Assembly: GCF_002929505.1 (NCBI RefSeq)
Contig: NZ_PJJL01000053.1
Location: forward strand, 1-58,335
Source: Cryobacterium sp. Y57
Lineage (GTDB): Bacteria; Actinomycetota; Actinomycetes; Actinomycetales; Microbacteriaceae
Direction of reading: 5' to 3'
DNA: 58,335 bases
The notes below the pieces were generated by a model. That model did no database searches, was not told the DNA's origin, and saw only the letters and a list, made by a program, of their open reading frames with translations. This document shows positions 1 through 8,523 of this stretch, piece after piece. Both the position numbers and the translations under genes were made by a program. Positions within the stretch are counted from its first letter, which is position 1. Every line of letters begins with the position of its first letter.

Positions 1-294
1 AGAGCGGTGAGAACGGAGGGTTCCGCTCGGTAACGGTTGGGCGCGGTGGATTTGTGAACAATGGCCATGAGGCCTCCAGAAGCTGGGCCGGCCGTGCGGC
101 CGAAATGGATAGGGAAGAGTTGGGTGGGCGCCGCGGTGCGCACCTCCACCGGTCATCGAGGACAATGGTGGGAGAGTGGGCTCACAGAGGAATGTCAGCC
201 GACTCCTGCAACACTACCCTAACGTTAGGGTTGATTGTGACTGAGAGAAAGAAGGTTCCCGGTGATACCAGGCGCGACCGGGTCCGTGGTCACG
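1..294. other. Intergenic, upstream of the merR-like gene
   Basis: No convincing gene is seen here. The only clear structure is the perfect dyad at 216-231, listed separately. The short open frames in this stretch have no recognisable family features. Confidence 0.5.
216..231. promoter_or_regulatory. Perfect 16-bp dyad, probable MerR-type operator
   Basis: The sequence ACCCTAACGTTAGGGT is a perfect palindrome 63 bp upstream of the MerR start. MerR regulators bind dyads of this kind in the spacer of their own promoter. Self-regulation is inferred from position; the flanking -35 and -10 boxes are weak by eye. Confidence 0.6.
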
Positions 295-657
295 ATGCAC
301 ATCGGCGAACTCGCCGAGAAGACCGGGCTGTCGCTACGCACGATTCGCCACTATGACGAGGTTGGCCTGCTGAAAGCATCCGCTCGCACCGACGGTGGTT
401 TTCGGCTGTACTCGCCCGACGACTTCACGCGGCTGATGCTCATTCGCCGCATGAAACCCCTCGGCTTCACCCTCGACGAGATGACGGCCCTGCTCGCGGT
501 CATCGACCTGCGGCAAGGCGGTGGAGCGGATGCCGACAACGTCGAGTCCAGGCACCAGCTGGATGCCTTCATCACCGACACCGTTACGCGACGCTAGAGA
601 CTCCAAGACCAGCTCGGCATGGCCGATGAGTTCCTTGCACTGCTGCGCGCGCAATAG
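295..657 (+). pseudogene. MerR-family regulator interrupted by an amber codon
   Basis: The protein begins MHIGELAEKTGLSLRTIRHY, the classical MerR winged-helix start, so ATG 295 is preferred over the longer frame from 262. The DNA-binding region covers roughly residues 1-75 and a helical dimerisation region follows. The frame meets TAG at 595-597, but the same frame continues for 19 codons (RLQDQLGMADEFLALLRAQ) to a second TAG at 655-657. That downstream peptide is the usual C-terminal end of this MerR subfamily, which normally reads RRERL at the join, so a single GAG-to-TAG change explains the break. The truncated product keeps the DNA-binding domain and most of the dimerisation helix, so it may retain partial function. 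A perfect dyad lies upstream. Confidence 0.75.
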
Positions 658-783
658 CACGCGCCGTAGTAAACGCATTCACCGATAAAATGGAGTTCAC
701 CTGCACGAGGAAGTGGTGGCGCAATCATTTGGAACCGGTCCCGGCGTCGTGCTGACGCTCACGCGCACGTCAGTGAACCCGAT

Positions 784-1353
784 GTGAACGCTGAGCTGCC
801 CGACCTCGAGCGCACGGTCGATGAAGGCCTGCTCATCGCGTTGTCAGCCGTGCGGATGGCCGTGAAAAACGACATCATCGTCGGAGCGCTGCGGGAGCAC
901 TTCGACTACGACTTTGCGCGATACGCCGACAATGCTCGCAGCGAACTGCATCGGCTGGCTCGGCAGAACGAAGAGTATGCCCGACGGGTGAGCCGAATGG
1001 GGCGAGATCTCGCAGCGATGAAGTGGCGGTCGAGTTTTACCGACGACCAGCGCCACGATCTCAAACAGTTCGCCCTCAGGGTTCGCGTGCACGAGCGGTT
1101 GACGCTCGCCCTCGACGCCGTGGCCGCCGACACTAACCAGGTGGCCCGGATAGTGGCGAGCTCACAACGATCAGCGAGCGAAGAGGTCAGCTCGGCGGTG
1201 TCGTCCAAACTCATCGAATTGGCCGTCGACCCGCGTGCGCCCGACTATGCCGCACACCGGAGCGAACGTCTGGAAGCCTTCGTTCTGATCAACCTCGCTA
1301 TTTTGCAGGCCAAGCACGACGCGGCGACCAGCCCTGAATTCAATGAGTATTAG
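784..1353 (+). CDS. Hypothetical helical protein
   Basis: This 189-residue protein is not recognised. It is rich in Arg, Ala and Glu. A region at about residues 45-100 (RLARQNEEYARRVSRM) looks alpha-helical and may form a coiled coil. It has no signal peptide or membrane segment. The start is GTG 784 with no strong ribosome-binding site. It ends within 4 bp of the convergent DUF1294 gene. Codon use resembles the neighbouring core genes, which supports it being real. Confidence 0.6.
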   Translation: MNAELPDLERTVDEGLLIALSAVRMAVKNDIIVGALREHFDYDFARYADNARSELHRLARQNEEYARRVSRMGRDLAAMKWRSSFTDDQRHDLKQFALRVRVHERLTLALDAVAADTNQVARIVASSQRSASEEVSSAVSSKLIELAVDPRAPDYAAHRSERLEAFVLINLAILQAKHDAATSPEFNEY

Positions 1354-1763
1354 AGAGCGCTGAAGCCGGTGATCGCCTGCGCGATCAGCCGGTCACATGC
1401 CGGAGTGCTCAGCAGGGCGAAGAGAACGACGTTGACGATGACCGTAGCCCAGAATGCGTTTCGAAAGCTCTTCTTCTGGGTTTTGTGGCGCAGCAGCTGC
1501 TGCGCCACAATCGCGCCCGGCCAGCCGCCGATGACGCCCCAGAACAGCAGGGTGCGTTCCGATATCCGCCACCCGCCACATGTCGCCCGCCGCTTGTCGA
1601 TCGCGTAGAGCGAGAAACAGGTGAGGCCCGTGACCAGGTAGAGCCCGACCACCCAGAGCGGCCTGGGCCAGTACACGGCGCCGACGAGGTAAACCAGGAC
1701 GAACATGGCGATCGCGAGGTAGCTGCCCCTGCCCGCTGCACGGCGGGAGCGAACGAAGGCCAT
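1350..1763 (-). CDS. DUF1294 family membrane protein
   Basis: This 137-residue protein has DUF1294 hallmarks: CFSLYAIDKRRA, then WRISERTLLFWGVIGGWPGAIVAQQLLRHKTQKKSFR, seen here as consecutive short blocks. Four hydrophobic segments are visible, at about residues 15-30, 35-52, 75-92 and 108-125, so it sits in the membrane. The molecular function of DUF1294 is unknown; in other bacteria the domain is sometimes fused to a cold-shock domain, which is absent here. A -10 hexamer TAGCAT lies 6 nt before the ATG, so the mRNA is probably leaderless. Confidence 0.85.
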   Translation of the reverse strand: MAFVRSRRAAGRGSYLAIAMFVLVYLVGAVYWPRPLWVVGLYLVTGLTCFSLYAIDKRRATCGGWRISERTLLFWGVIGGWPGAIVAQQLLRHKTQKKSFRNAFWATVIVNVVLFALLSTPACDRLIAQAITGFSAL

Positions 1764-1769
1764 ACACCC

Positions 1770-1775
1770 ATGCTA
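1770..1775 (-). promoter_or_regulatory. -10 TAGCAT, leaderless promoter of the DUF1294 gene
   Basis: The hexamer (minus strand) ends 6 nt before the ATG at 1763, which places the transcription start at or next to the start codon. Confidence 0.55.
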
Positions 1776-1912
1776 AAGGTTACGGGGCCCCCACCAGTGC
1801 CGCGCACCACCGGTGAGAAGCACGTCAGGGCGTTTGGCGTGTGTATGAATGGAACGACGAGCAATCTGTTCAGAGTGTCTGGTGTACCGCGGGTTCCCTG
1901 ATCTGCTGATAG

Positions 1913-2632
1913 CTACCGATATTCCGGGTTCGGTTCGAACCCAAAGCGTTCGCCGCGGTCCCAGTCCTGGCGAAGATTGCCAAAGGCTGGAATGCCACCG
2001 TTCTTTTTCAGGATCGAGGCGAGATGCATGAGGTTCCAGCTCATGAAGGTCACGTTGCGGTTGGTGAATTCATTCTGAGGTCCACCGGATCCTTCGTCGA
2101 GGTAGCTCGGGCCGGGGCCGATCTCGCCGATCCAGCCGGCATCGGCAGCGGGCGGAATGGAGTAACCGATGTGCTGCAGGCTGTACAGCAGGTTCGCCGC
2201 GCAGTGTTTCACGCCGTCTTCGTTGCCGGTGATGATGGCGCCGCCAACCTTGCCGTAGAAAACATACTGGCCCTCGTCGTTGAATTCGCCAGAGTGGGCA
2301 TAGAGCCGTTCCACGATGCGTTTGGTCACCGAGCCGTTGTCGCCGAGCCAGATGGGCCCGGCTAGCACCAGAATATCGGCGGCCTGCACCGTGGAAAACA
2401 GTGACGGCCAGTCATCCTTTTTCCAGCCGTGTTCGGTCATGTCGGGGTAAACGCCGGTGGCGATGTCATGGTCGACGGCCCGAACCAGGTCTACGTGCAC
2501 ACCCTGCTCCCGCATGATGCGGGCACTGAGATCGACGATGCCCTGGCTGTTGCTGACCTCGGGGCTGCGTTTGAGGGTGCAATTAATGAAGACGGCGCGC
2601 AGACCGGAGTAGTCAAAGGATTCACGTTGCAT
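1913..2632 (-). CDS. Flavodoxin-fold NAD(P)H-dependent oxidoreductase
   Basis: The 239-residue product starts at ATG 2632 (MQRESFDYSGLRAVFINCTLKRSPE). The open frame runs further upstream but crosses tRNA-Arg, so the longer version is rejected. Residues about 12-25 (FINCTLKRSPEVSNSQ) match the FMN phosphate-binding loop of the NADPH-dependent FMN reductase family. LVLAGPIWLGDNGS follows at about residues 90-104, the second FMN-contacting loop. The family reduces quinones, azo dyes or FMN in the cytoplasm; the substrate here cannot be told. The gene stands alone, convergent with the DUF1294 side and divergent from the tRNA. Confidence 0.8.
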   Translation of the reverse strand: MQRESFDYSGLRAVFINCTLKRSPEVSNSQGIVDLSARIMREQGVHVDLVRAVDHDIATGVYPDMTEHGWKKDDWPSLFSTVQAADILVLAGPIWLGDNGSVTKRIVERLYAHSGEFNDEGQYVFYGKVGGAIITGNEDGVKHCAANLLYSLQHIGYSIPPAADAGWIGEIGPGPSYLDEGSGGPQNEFTNRNVTFMSWNLMHLASILKKNGGIPAFGNLRQDWDRGERFGFEPNPEYR

Positions 2633-2782
2633 CTGGTCAGTAAAGCACCGGCTGAACAACGAGAAAAGGGGTTGATTTCTGCTGGACCGAACGCGCTGCG
2701 CCCCGGATCGGCACGGAGCGCTCCCGATAGCTGGTATAGTTTTCAAGTTGTCTCCGGGCGTAACAGCTCGGAAGATTGACAT

Positions 2783-2855
2783 GCGCTCGTAGCTCAACGG
2801 ATAGAGCATCTGACTACGGATCAGAAGGTTGGGGGTTCGAATCCCTTCGGGCGCA
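2783..2855 (+). tRNA. tRNA-Arg (anticodon ACG)
   Basis: The acceptor stem GCGCTCG pairs with CGGGCGC. The anticodon loop CTACGGA gives ACG, and a T arm with GGTTCGAATC is present. CCA is not encoded. The ACG anticodon needs A34-to-inosine editing by TadA, whose gene is at 8044-8520 in this same window. Confidence 0.97.
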
Positions 2856-2863
2856 CATCTGGG

Positions 2864-2895
2864 CCCCGTTCGACATGTGTCGGGCGGGGTTTTTT
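2864..2895 (+). terminator. Rho-independent terminator after tRNA-Arg
   Basis: CCCCG and CGGGG plus inner CGAC/GTCG form a stem, directly followed by six T residues at 2890-2895. Confidence 0.8.
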
Positions 2896-2915
2896 GTGTC
2901 TTTTAGCGGCGGGGA

Positions 2916-2921
2916 TAGAAT
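2916..2921 (+). promoter_or_regulatory. -10 TAGAAT, leaderless promoter of the photolyase gene
   Basis: The hexamer ends 7 nt before ATG 2929 and lies just beyond the tRNA terminator. Confidence 0.55.
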
Positions 2922-2928
2922 CGGCAGC

Positions 2929-4392
2929 ATGTCCCTGCCGCGCTTTCTGTTTGCCGACCAGCTCGGCCCGCACTTCGACGACGGTGGGTCGATTGTGCTG
3001 GTCGAGGCGACGGCCGTGCTGGGGCGACGCACGTACCACCGAGCCAAAGCCCACCTCATACTCAGCGCACTCCGCCACCGCGCGCGGGAGCTGGGCGATC
3101 GCGTCGAATTTCTGCGAGCGGAGCACTACCGCGACGTGCTTGCTGGTCGTGACCTCGAGGTCATCAACCCCACCTCGTGGGGTGCACGCGCGTTGGTCGC
3201 CGAGCTGGGGGCATCCGTTCTGCCGAGTCGAGGCTTCGTGACGAGCGAGCAGGACTTCGCAGGCTGGGCCGACGGCCGGCCCGCATCCCGGCTCGTGATG
3301 GAAAAGTTCTACCAACACGTGCGTACAACCACCGGCATACTCATGCGTGGCCCTGAGCCCGAGGGTGGACGCTTCAACTTCGATCACGACAATCGACAGC
3401 CGCCCCCGAAGCGTGCGGCCAATCTCGGCCTGCCCGACCCGTGGGCTCCCGTCGAAGACGATATCGACGAGGAGGTGCGCCGAGACCTTGACCGCCTTGT
3501 CGCCGAGGGCCGAGTGCACCTGATCGGAGCAGATAGCCCGCGCCGGTTTGCGGCTACCCGCAAGGAAGCGCTCGCGGCGTTGGATGATTTCATCGAAACG
3601 CGGCTGTCGGACTTCGGGCCCTACGAGGATGCCTCGCTGATCGGGGATAGCACGATGGCCCACTCGCGGTTGAGCGTCCCGCTCAACCTGGGCCTCCTGC
3701 ATCCGCAGGAAGTGATCGACGCGGTCGTCACGGCGTATCACTCCGACCAGGTTCCGCTGCCGAGCACCGAGGCCGTGGTGCGCCAGATCATGGGCTGGCG
3801 GGACTGGGTCTGGCACCTGTACTGGCACCTCGGCGAGAACTACGTCGCGGAGAGCAACTTTCTTGGAGCGCACGAGCCGCTTCCGCCGGCGTTTCTGGAA
3901 TTGGATGGTGGCGCCGTCGAAGCGCGGTGCTTGAGCCACGTGCTCGATGAGGTTTCCCGCACCGGGTATGCGCATCATATTCAGCGCCTCATGATTCTGG
4001 GCAACTGGTCGTTGCAGCGAGGCTACGAACCCTCAGCATTGTCGGATTGGTTTATCAATGCCTTCGTCGACGGAACACCGTGGGTCATGCCGGCCAATGT
4101 TGTCGGCATGTCGCAGCACGCCGACGGCGGCATTGTCGCGACGAAGCCCTACGCCGCCGGTGGCGCGTACATCTCGAAGATGACCGATTTCTGCGGGGGC
4201 TGTCGGTTCAATCCGAAAATTCGGCTGGGGCCGGAGGCTTGCCCGTTCACGGCCGGATATTGGGCATTCCTGGATCGAGTGGAGCCGCGCATTCGCGGTA
4301 ATCACCGCATGGCCCAGCCGCTCGCCGGTCTGCGGCGTCTTGTGGACCGCGACGAGGTGGTGGCTCAGGAACGCACGCGCACGAACTGGTAG
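2929..4392 (+). CDS. FeS bacterial cryptochrome / (6-4) photolyase family protein
   Basis: The 487-residue protein starts at ATG 2929 (MSLPRFLFADQLGPHFDD), the typical N-terminus of the photolyase-related family (PhrB / CryB type). It has an N-terminal Rossmann-like domain to about residue 130 and a helical FAD-binding domain after it. C-terminal cysteines in FCGGCRF and EACPF, plus one in ARCLSHV, fit the four-cysteine [4Fe-4S] site of this class. Family members repair (6-4) photoproducts in DNA using light, or act as photoreceptors; which applies here is not visible. The longer open frame from 2776 would overlap tRNA-Arg and is rejected. Confidence 0.88.
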   Translation: MSLPRFLFADQLGPHFDDGGSIVLVEATAVLGRRTYHRAKAHLILSALRHRARELGDRVEFLRAEHYRDVLAGRDLEVINPTSWGARALVAELGASVLPSRGFVTSEQDFAGWADGRPASRLVMEKFYQHVRTTTGILMRGPEPEGGRFNFDHDNRQPPPKRAANLGLPDPWAPVEDDIDEEVRRDLDRLVAEGRVHLIGADSPRRFAATRKEALAALDDFIETRLSDFGPYEDASLIGDSTMAHSRLSVPLNLGLLHPQEVIDAVVTAYHSDQVPLPSTEAVVRQIMGWRDWVWHLYWHLGENYVAESNFLGAHEPLPPAFLELDGGAVEARCLSHVLDEVSRTGYAHHIQRLMILGNWSLQRGYEPSALSDWFINAFVDGTPWVMPANVVGMSQHADGGIVATKPYAAGGAYISKMTDFCGGCRFNPKIRLGPEACPFTAGYWAFLDRVEPRIRGNHRMAQPLAGLRRLVDRDEVVAQERTRTNW

Positions 4393-4395
4393 GGC

Positions 4396-5094
4396 CTATC
4401 CGGCGAAGGCGGTGCTCGGCAGGTCACGCTCGCCCGAGATGATCGCATCGACGATGCGTCGGGCGACATCCGCTGGCCGGTAACCGGCAGGCAGCGGCGG
4501 CGCTGAACCCTGGATTGGCCTGGTGGCCAGCCCCGTCTCGGTGTGGCCGGGTCGTGCATCAAGAAAGCGGATGCCGTCCCGCCGCATTTCCCGGCCCGCC
4601 GCTTGCGCGAATGCCGCGAGGGCTGCCTTCGAGGCCGAGTACGCCGCCATGTTCGCGGTCGGGCGCTCGCTCACAATTCCACTGAGCGTGACAAAGAACG
4701 GATCACGATGCCCGCCGGACGATTCAGTCAGAGCGGGGAACGCTGCTCGGAGCAGGCGCATCGGTGCCGTCGCGTTCACCGCCATCAGGGTATCGATGGT
4801 TTCGTCAGCGACATCCGCCATGGGGCCGAACGCGACGACTCCGGCGGCGTTGATGATTCCGTCGAGGCGGCCATGAGCGGCGAGGGCGGCGGACACGAGC
4901 TGTGCGGCCGTGTCCGAATCGCTCAGGTCGCCAGCGACCGTCGCCCCAACGTTGCCGAGTTCGGCGAGGCGCTCTGCGCTACGCCCGTGCAGCGTGAGCA
5001 AGGCGCCTTCTTGGCTCAGAAGCTGAACAATTTCGCGGCCCAAGCCACCGGTAGCGCCGACGACGAGAACGGATGAACCGGAGAGGGAAGTCAT
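4396..5094 (-). CDS. Short-chain dehydrogenase/reductase (SDR)
   Basis: The 232-residue protein has the nucleotide-binding motif GATGGLG at 13-19, the structural NAAG at 82-85, and the catalytic set Ser138, Tyr152 and Lys156 (YSASK). This is a classical cytoplasmic SDR using NAD(P)H; the substrate is unknown. It is convergent with the photolyase gene, 3 bp apart. A -10 hexamer TACTCT lies 6 nt before the ATG. Confidence 0.88.
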   Translation of the reverse strand: MTSLSGSSVLVVGATGGLGREIVQLLSQEGALLTLHGRSAERLAELGNVGATVAGDLSDSDTAAQLVSAALAAHGRLDGIINAAGVVAFGPMADVADETIDTLMAVNATAPMRLLRAAFPALTESSGGHRDPFFVTLSGIVSERPTANMAAYSASKAALAAFAQAAGREMRRDGIRFLDARPGHTETGLATRPIQGSAPPLPAGYRPADVARRIVDAIISGERDLPSTAFAG

Positions 5095-5100
5095 GGCTAC

Positions 5101-5106
5101 AGAGTA
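5101..5106 (-). promoter_or_regulatory. -10 TACTCT, leaderless promoter of the SDR gene
   Basis: The hexamer (minus strand) ends 6 nt before ATG 5094. Confidence 0.5.
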
Positions 5107-5242
5107 GACGAGATGCTGAGTGCTTGCGCAGGATTAGGGTTTCGACCCCCGAGCTGGGGTACCATCGTGCAGCGTGAGCATTCCTCAGGTGATCTGCGTT
5201 CGGTTTATTCGCGGAGATCGGTATGTGCTTGCGTCCAAGTTT

Positions 5243-5273
5243 CTCACCGGGCAATGTTCGGGCGCCCGGTGAG
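5243..5273 (-). terminator. Stem-loop downstream of the MarR gene
   Basis: CTCACCGGGC (5243-5252) pairs perfectly with GCCCGGTGAG (5264-5273) around an 11-nt loop, 74 bp after the marR-like stop. There is no T tract, so it may be a processed 3' end or a weak terminator. Confidence 0.4.
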
Positions 5274-5346
5274 GAAGGCATTCCTGCGAGGGATTGCCTC
5301 GGTGGGACGAGGGGTAGGGCCCTCGTTCCATCGCCCTGTTTCCCGA

Positions 5347-5808
5347 CTAACCTTGGCGCGCCGCATCGTCGACTGGGCAATCGATGCGCAACTTGTCGCA
5401 GAGCATCGTCAACTGTTGCAGTTCGCTTTCATTGAGCGTCTCGCCGATGCGCTGGGTAATAGAGTCCATGTGGTCAACGGCGACCCGCCGAAATAGCGCG
5501 AGGCCCGACTCTGTTAGTTCGATGATGGCGCCGCGCCCGTCGGTTGGGTCGGAGTGCTTGAGCAGGTATCCACGAGAAACCAGTCGGTCGACGAGGCGGC
5601 TTACGCTTGGTTGGGTGAGCAGCACGTGCTGGTTGAGTTCACGCAAGCGGATGCACCGGTCCGGCTGCCGAGACAGGTTGAACATCACGTCGTACTCGTT
5701 GAGCGAAATGTCTTTTGAAGGGAAATCCGCCGCCAGGCTACGCATAATGGCGACCTGAGCCCGAAAAAGGGACTCCCATGCACCCACCGCAATCATTCGA
5801 TCCACCAC
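5347..5808 (-). CDS. MarR-family transcriptional regulator
   Basis: This 153-residue protein has a MarR winged helix: LRELNQHVLLTQPSVSRLVDRL at about residues 56-77 is the recognition helix region, followed by a wing with DPTDGRGAIIELTESG. MarR proteins are dimeric cytoplasmic repressors whose ligands are often phenolic compounds. It is transcribed toward the SDR gene, 250 bp away, so the SDR is a candidate target, but no clear operator is seen. The start is a GTG with a GGAG ahead of it; ATG 5796 is an alternative. Confidence 0.85.
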   Translation of the reverse strand: MVDRMIAVGAWESLFRAQVAIMRSLAADFPSKDISLNEYDVMFNLSRQPDRCIRLRELNQHVLLTQPSVSRLVDRLVSRGYLLKHSDPTDGRGAIIELTESGLALFRRVAVDHMDSITQRIGETLNESELQQLTMLCDKLRIDCPVDDAARQG

Positions 5809-6137
5809 CTGCGGCTCCTCGTTTCGTTCACCACGCCGTTCTTCAAGAATAGAGACTCGGCACGGTCGGCGGGCACTGCCGACAACGGTGACGACGGTGA
5901 CGGCGGCGTGAGTTCGATCGGAGATTGTCAGGTGCCTGGCATGAAACTAGCAGGGGATTCACTCGATGAGAGGTGGCGCCCGTTACCTATTCGTTATATG
6001 TTTTAAGCGCGTCAACCGTTTGCTGTGGCGGACGACGTGAAATGTGATTGCAGGACACTCTTGGTGCAAGGGAAGAGGGTCAGTCGTAGCCTCTGCGACT
6101 GGCCCTCAGTCCTGCTAGCAGGCGCCGTGCGGGGCGT
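5809..6137. other. Intergenic between the marR-like gene and the winged-helix gene
   Basis: No gene, tRNA or strong hairpin is seen. It must hold the marR promoter. A low-complexity run of GACGACGGTGACGG type lies near 5880-5910. Confidence 0.5.
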
Positions 6138-6842
6138 CTAGAACAGGTCGGGACTCGGTGTGGTCGACTGGCGAATGGCAACGTCCGCATGGCGGTCGAA
6201 GCGGTAGCCCACACCACGCACTGTACGCACGATGTCTTCGTAGCGGCCGAGCTTGGAGCGCAGGCGGCGTACGTGCACGTCAATGGTGCGCTCGTTCGGG
6301 ATATCGTCCTCGTCAGCGGAGTTCCACAGTGAGGCAATGATCTCGGCACGATCGACCGTGCGGCCCTCGCGCAGTACAAGGTACTGCAACAACTCGAACT
6401 CTTTGTAGGTCAGTGCCGCGGTCTCGTTGTCCAGAATGACGCGCTTCCGGGAGATGTCGACGACCACGCCGCTGCGGGCACGGTCCTGTTCCTGCGGCTC
6501 GGCTCGGTGCTGGGCCAGGGCAGCGGGGTCCTGGAGGGCCAGGCGCACGACGTCGACGTCCCGTCCGCCAGCGCCCTCGGGAGCCAGAGCAACGGCGGCG
6601 TACGTCTCGGCGGACGGAGCGATGTCGGCGGCGAGGGCCTTCAGCGCCTCAACGATGCGGTTCAAGCTCGTGCCGGCTGCGGCCGCTTTGGCCTCATCGA
6701 TACCGACGTAGAGCACGAAGCCGCGAGCCTCGGTACCGGTCGGCACTGCGCGAATACGTGGGGCGGCGACGGTCGGCGCCAGCGTCAGGTCGGGGCGGTT
6801 GAAAGGTGTGGGGCGATTGGCGTGGATGTGTGCGAGAGACAT
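6138..6842 (-). CDS. OmpR/PhoB-type winged-helix regulator without a receiver domain
   Basis: This 234-residue protein has a clear C-terminal OmpR/PhoB DNA-binding domain at about residues 125-215 (LTYKEFELLQYLVLREGRTV, then DVHVRRLRSKLG and VRGVGYRFD). The N-terminal 120 residues are not a receiver: the conserved Asp pocket and Lys are absent. That part instead contains a short segment (GFVLYVGIDEAKAAAAG) that may bind something else. No sensor kinase gene is adjacent. It starts at ATG 6842 behind a good AAGGA site, so unlike many neighbours it is leadered. Confidence 0.85.
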   Translation of the reverse strand: MSLAHIHANRPTPFNRPDLTLAPTVAAPRIRAVPTGTEARGFVLYVGIDEAKAAAAGTSLNRIVEALKALAADIAPSAETYAAVALAPEGAGGRDVDVVRLALQDPAALAQHRAEPQEQDRARSGVVVDISRKRVILDNETAALTYKEFELLQYLVLREGRTVDRAEIIASLWNSADEDDIPNERTIDVHVRRLRSKLGRYEDIVRTVRGVGYRFDRHADVAIRQSTTPSPDLF

Positions 6843-7297
6843 GAGGGGTCCTTGACTGTTCGATCGAAGGGAGCCCGACGAAGCGCGAAACGCGATCTCC
6901 GTCTGTAAAAGCTCCAGTTGGCCCGTGGGGCCGGAGGGCGAGTGCCGTACAAAGCACTCGAGGCGTCGGCCTGACGATTCAGAATTCAGTCAGGCGAAGG
7001 ACGCGGAGGGAAGTCTCGGCTAGCGGCACATTCGGCAACAGCGCATGGCGGGGATGCCGGCCATCATCATGGCGGCAGTCCCGGGGGCCTCGAGGGAGGT
7101 CAGGGGGCGTGCGCTTGTTGTCATAACTGCGAGTAAAGCGGATTGTGACGCCGTGTGTCAATTCAACGTCGCGGTAAGTCTCCGCATGACGCGCACCACG
7201 TTCGCGAGGCCGCGTCCATTTAGGCGATTCGTTGCACCATCACATCATTGTGAAATTTTCCCAGACGAAATGTCAAGAAATCGAAGATTATTGATGT
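6843..7297. other. Long intergenic region between the winged-helix gene and upp
   Basis: No supportable gene is present. A short dyad CCTGAC / GTCAGG (6970-6975 and 6989-6994) lies about 130 bp upstream of the winged-helix start and could be an operator; this is a guess from position. Confidence 0.4.
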
Positions 7298-7351
7298 AAA
7301 CCCGGCCTGGCGTGTCGCTGGTCGCAGGACCTGCATACGTCGGCCGGGTTT
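7298..7351 (-). terminator. Stem-loop after upp
   Basis: AAACCCGGCC (7298-7307) pairs with GGCCGGGTTT (7342-7351). A second hairpin GCAGG/CCTGC (7324-7334) sits in its loop. It begins 14 nt after the upp stop codon. The trailing T tract on the minus strand is short. Confidence 0.6.
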
Positions 7352-7365
7352 CATCGATCAGGTCG

Positions 7366-7998
7366 TCAGACCACGCCGTAGAGGCGGTCGCCGGCGTCGC
7401 CGAGACCGGGCACGATGTAACCCTGTTCGTCAAGTTTCTCGTCCACGGCGCCCAGTACGATCGTGACTTCGCGGCCCGCCAGGGCTTGCTCCACGGCGTC
7501 GAGGCCTTCCGGTGCGGCCAGAATGCAGATCGCGGTCACGTCGACAGCGCCACGGTCGAACAGAAAATTGATAGCGGCGATGAGTGACCCGCCGGTGGCG
7601 AGCATCGGGTCGAGCACAAAACATTGCCGATCCGAGAGGTCATCGGGCAGCCGCTCGGCGTAGGTTGTGGGCTGCAGTGTTTCTTCGTTGCGGGCCATGC
7701 CGAGAAAACCGACCTCGGCGGTGGGCAGTAACTTGACCATGCCCTCGAGCATCCCGAGTCCGGCGCGCAGAATCGGCACGACCAGCGGCTTGGGGTCGCT
7801 GATGCGCACGCCCTGAGCCGCCGACACGGGGGTTTGCACGGTGACCGCCTCTACGCGCACGCCGCGCGTGCCCTCATAGGCGAGTAGCGTCATGAGTTCT
7901 TCCACGAGCGATCTGAACACCGGTGAGGGTGTGTCTTTATCGCGAAGCACGGTGAGCTTGTGCGTGATGAGCGGGTGGTCGGCAACATGGACTCGCAT
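7366..7998 (-). CDS. upp: Uracil phosphoribosyltransferase
   Basis: The 210-residue enzyme makes UMP from uracil and PRPP (pyrimidine salvage, cytoplasm). The PRPP loop is [12 protein letters not shown] at about 127-138 and the uracil-binding [12 protein letters not shown] is at 194-205. The start is ATG 7998 ([10 protein letters not shown]), the normal N-terminus; the open frame upstream overlaps tadA and is rejected. A -10 TAGAAT lies 7 nt before the start. It is divergent from tadA with a 45-bp gap. Confidence 0.96.
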   Translation of the reverse strand: MRVHVADHPLITHKLTVLRDKDTPSPVFRSLVEELMTLLAYEGTRGVRVEAVTVQTPVSAAQGVRISDPKPLVVPILRAGLGMLEGMVKLLPTAEVGFLGMARNEETLQPTTYAERLPDDLSDRQCFVLDPMLATGGSLIAAINFLFDRGAVDVTAICILAAPEGLDAVEQALAGREVTIVLGAVDEKLDEQGYIVPGLGDAGDRLYGVV

Positions 7999-8005
7999 AG
8001 GCTCA

Positions 8006-8011
8006 ATTCTA
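8006..8011 (-). promoter_or_regulatory. -10 TAGAAT, leaderless promoter of upp
   Basis: The hexamer (minus strand) ends 7 nt before ATG 7998. Confidence 0.6.
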
Positions 8012-8043
8012 CTAGAGGCAATCCCCCCGGTTTGAGGTGACAG

Positions 8044-8520
8044 ATGAGCGCACGAGATCAGCACGCCGAGTGGATGCTGCTCGCCCTGACCGAGGCGCGC
8101 TCCGCCCTGGTCTCGGATGACGTTCCTGTCGGGGCCATCGTCGTCGACGCCGCGGGCACAGTGATCGGCCGGGGCCGCAACGAACGGGAACGGCATCAGG
8201 ACCCGACCCTGCACGCCGAAGTCGTTGCCATACGGCAGGCGGCCGAGCACAGCGGCGACTGGCACCTGACCGACTGCACCCTCATCGTTACGCTCGAACC
8301 CTGCGTCATGTGCGCTGGTGCGATCCTCGCCGCACGGGTGCCCACGGTCGTGTTCGGCGCCTGGGATGCAAAGGCGGGCGCGGTCGGATCGGTTTACGAC
8401 GTGCTGCGCGACCGTCGACTCAACCATCGCGTTGAAGTCTTCGCCGGCGTCAACGACGCGGAATGCGGCAAGATCCTCCGCGAGTTTTTCGACGATCCCG
8501 CCCGGCGGGCGGCCTGGTGA
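8044..8520 (+). CDS. tadA: tRNA-specific adenosine deaminase
   Basis: This 158-residue zinc deaminase converts A34 to inosine in tRNA-Arg(ACG). The zinc ligands and catalytic glutamate are visible as H57-A-E59 and P86-C87-V-M-C90. Length and motif spacing match bacterial TadA. The start ATG 8044 follows a GAGGTG ribosome-binding site. Its substrate tRNA gene is at 2783-2855. It converges with the CDF transporter, 3 bp apart. Confidence 0.95.
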   Translation: MSARDQHAEWMLLALTEARSALVSDDVPVGAIVVDAAGTVIGRGRNERERHQDPTLHAEVVAIRQAAEHSGDWHLTDCTLIVTLEPCVMCAGAILAARVPTVVFGAWDAKAGAVGSVYDVLRDRRLNHRVEVFAGVNDAECGKILREFFDDPARRAAW

Positions 8521-8523
8521 GGC

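Noticed and set aside
2776..2928. Longer N-terminus for the photolyase protein
   Set aside because: It would run through the whole tRNA-Arg gene; family N-terminus and -10 box favour ATG 2929.
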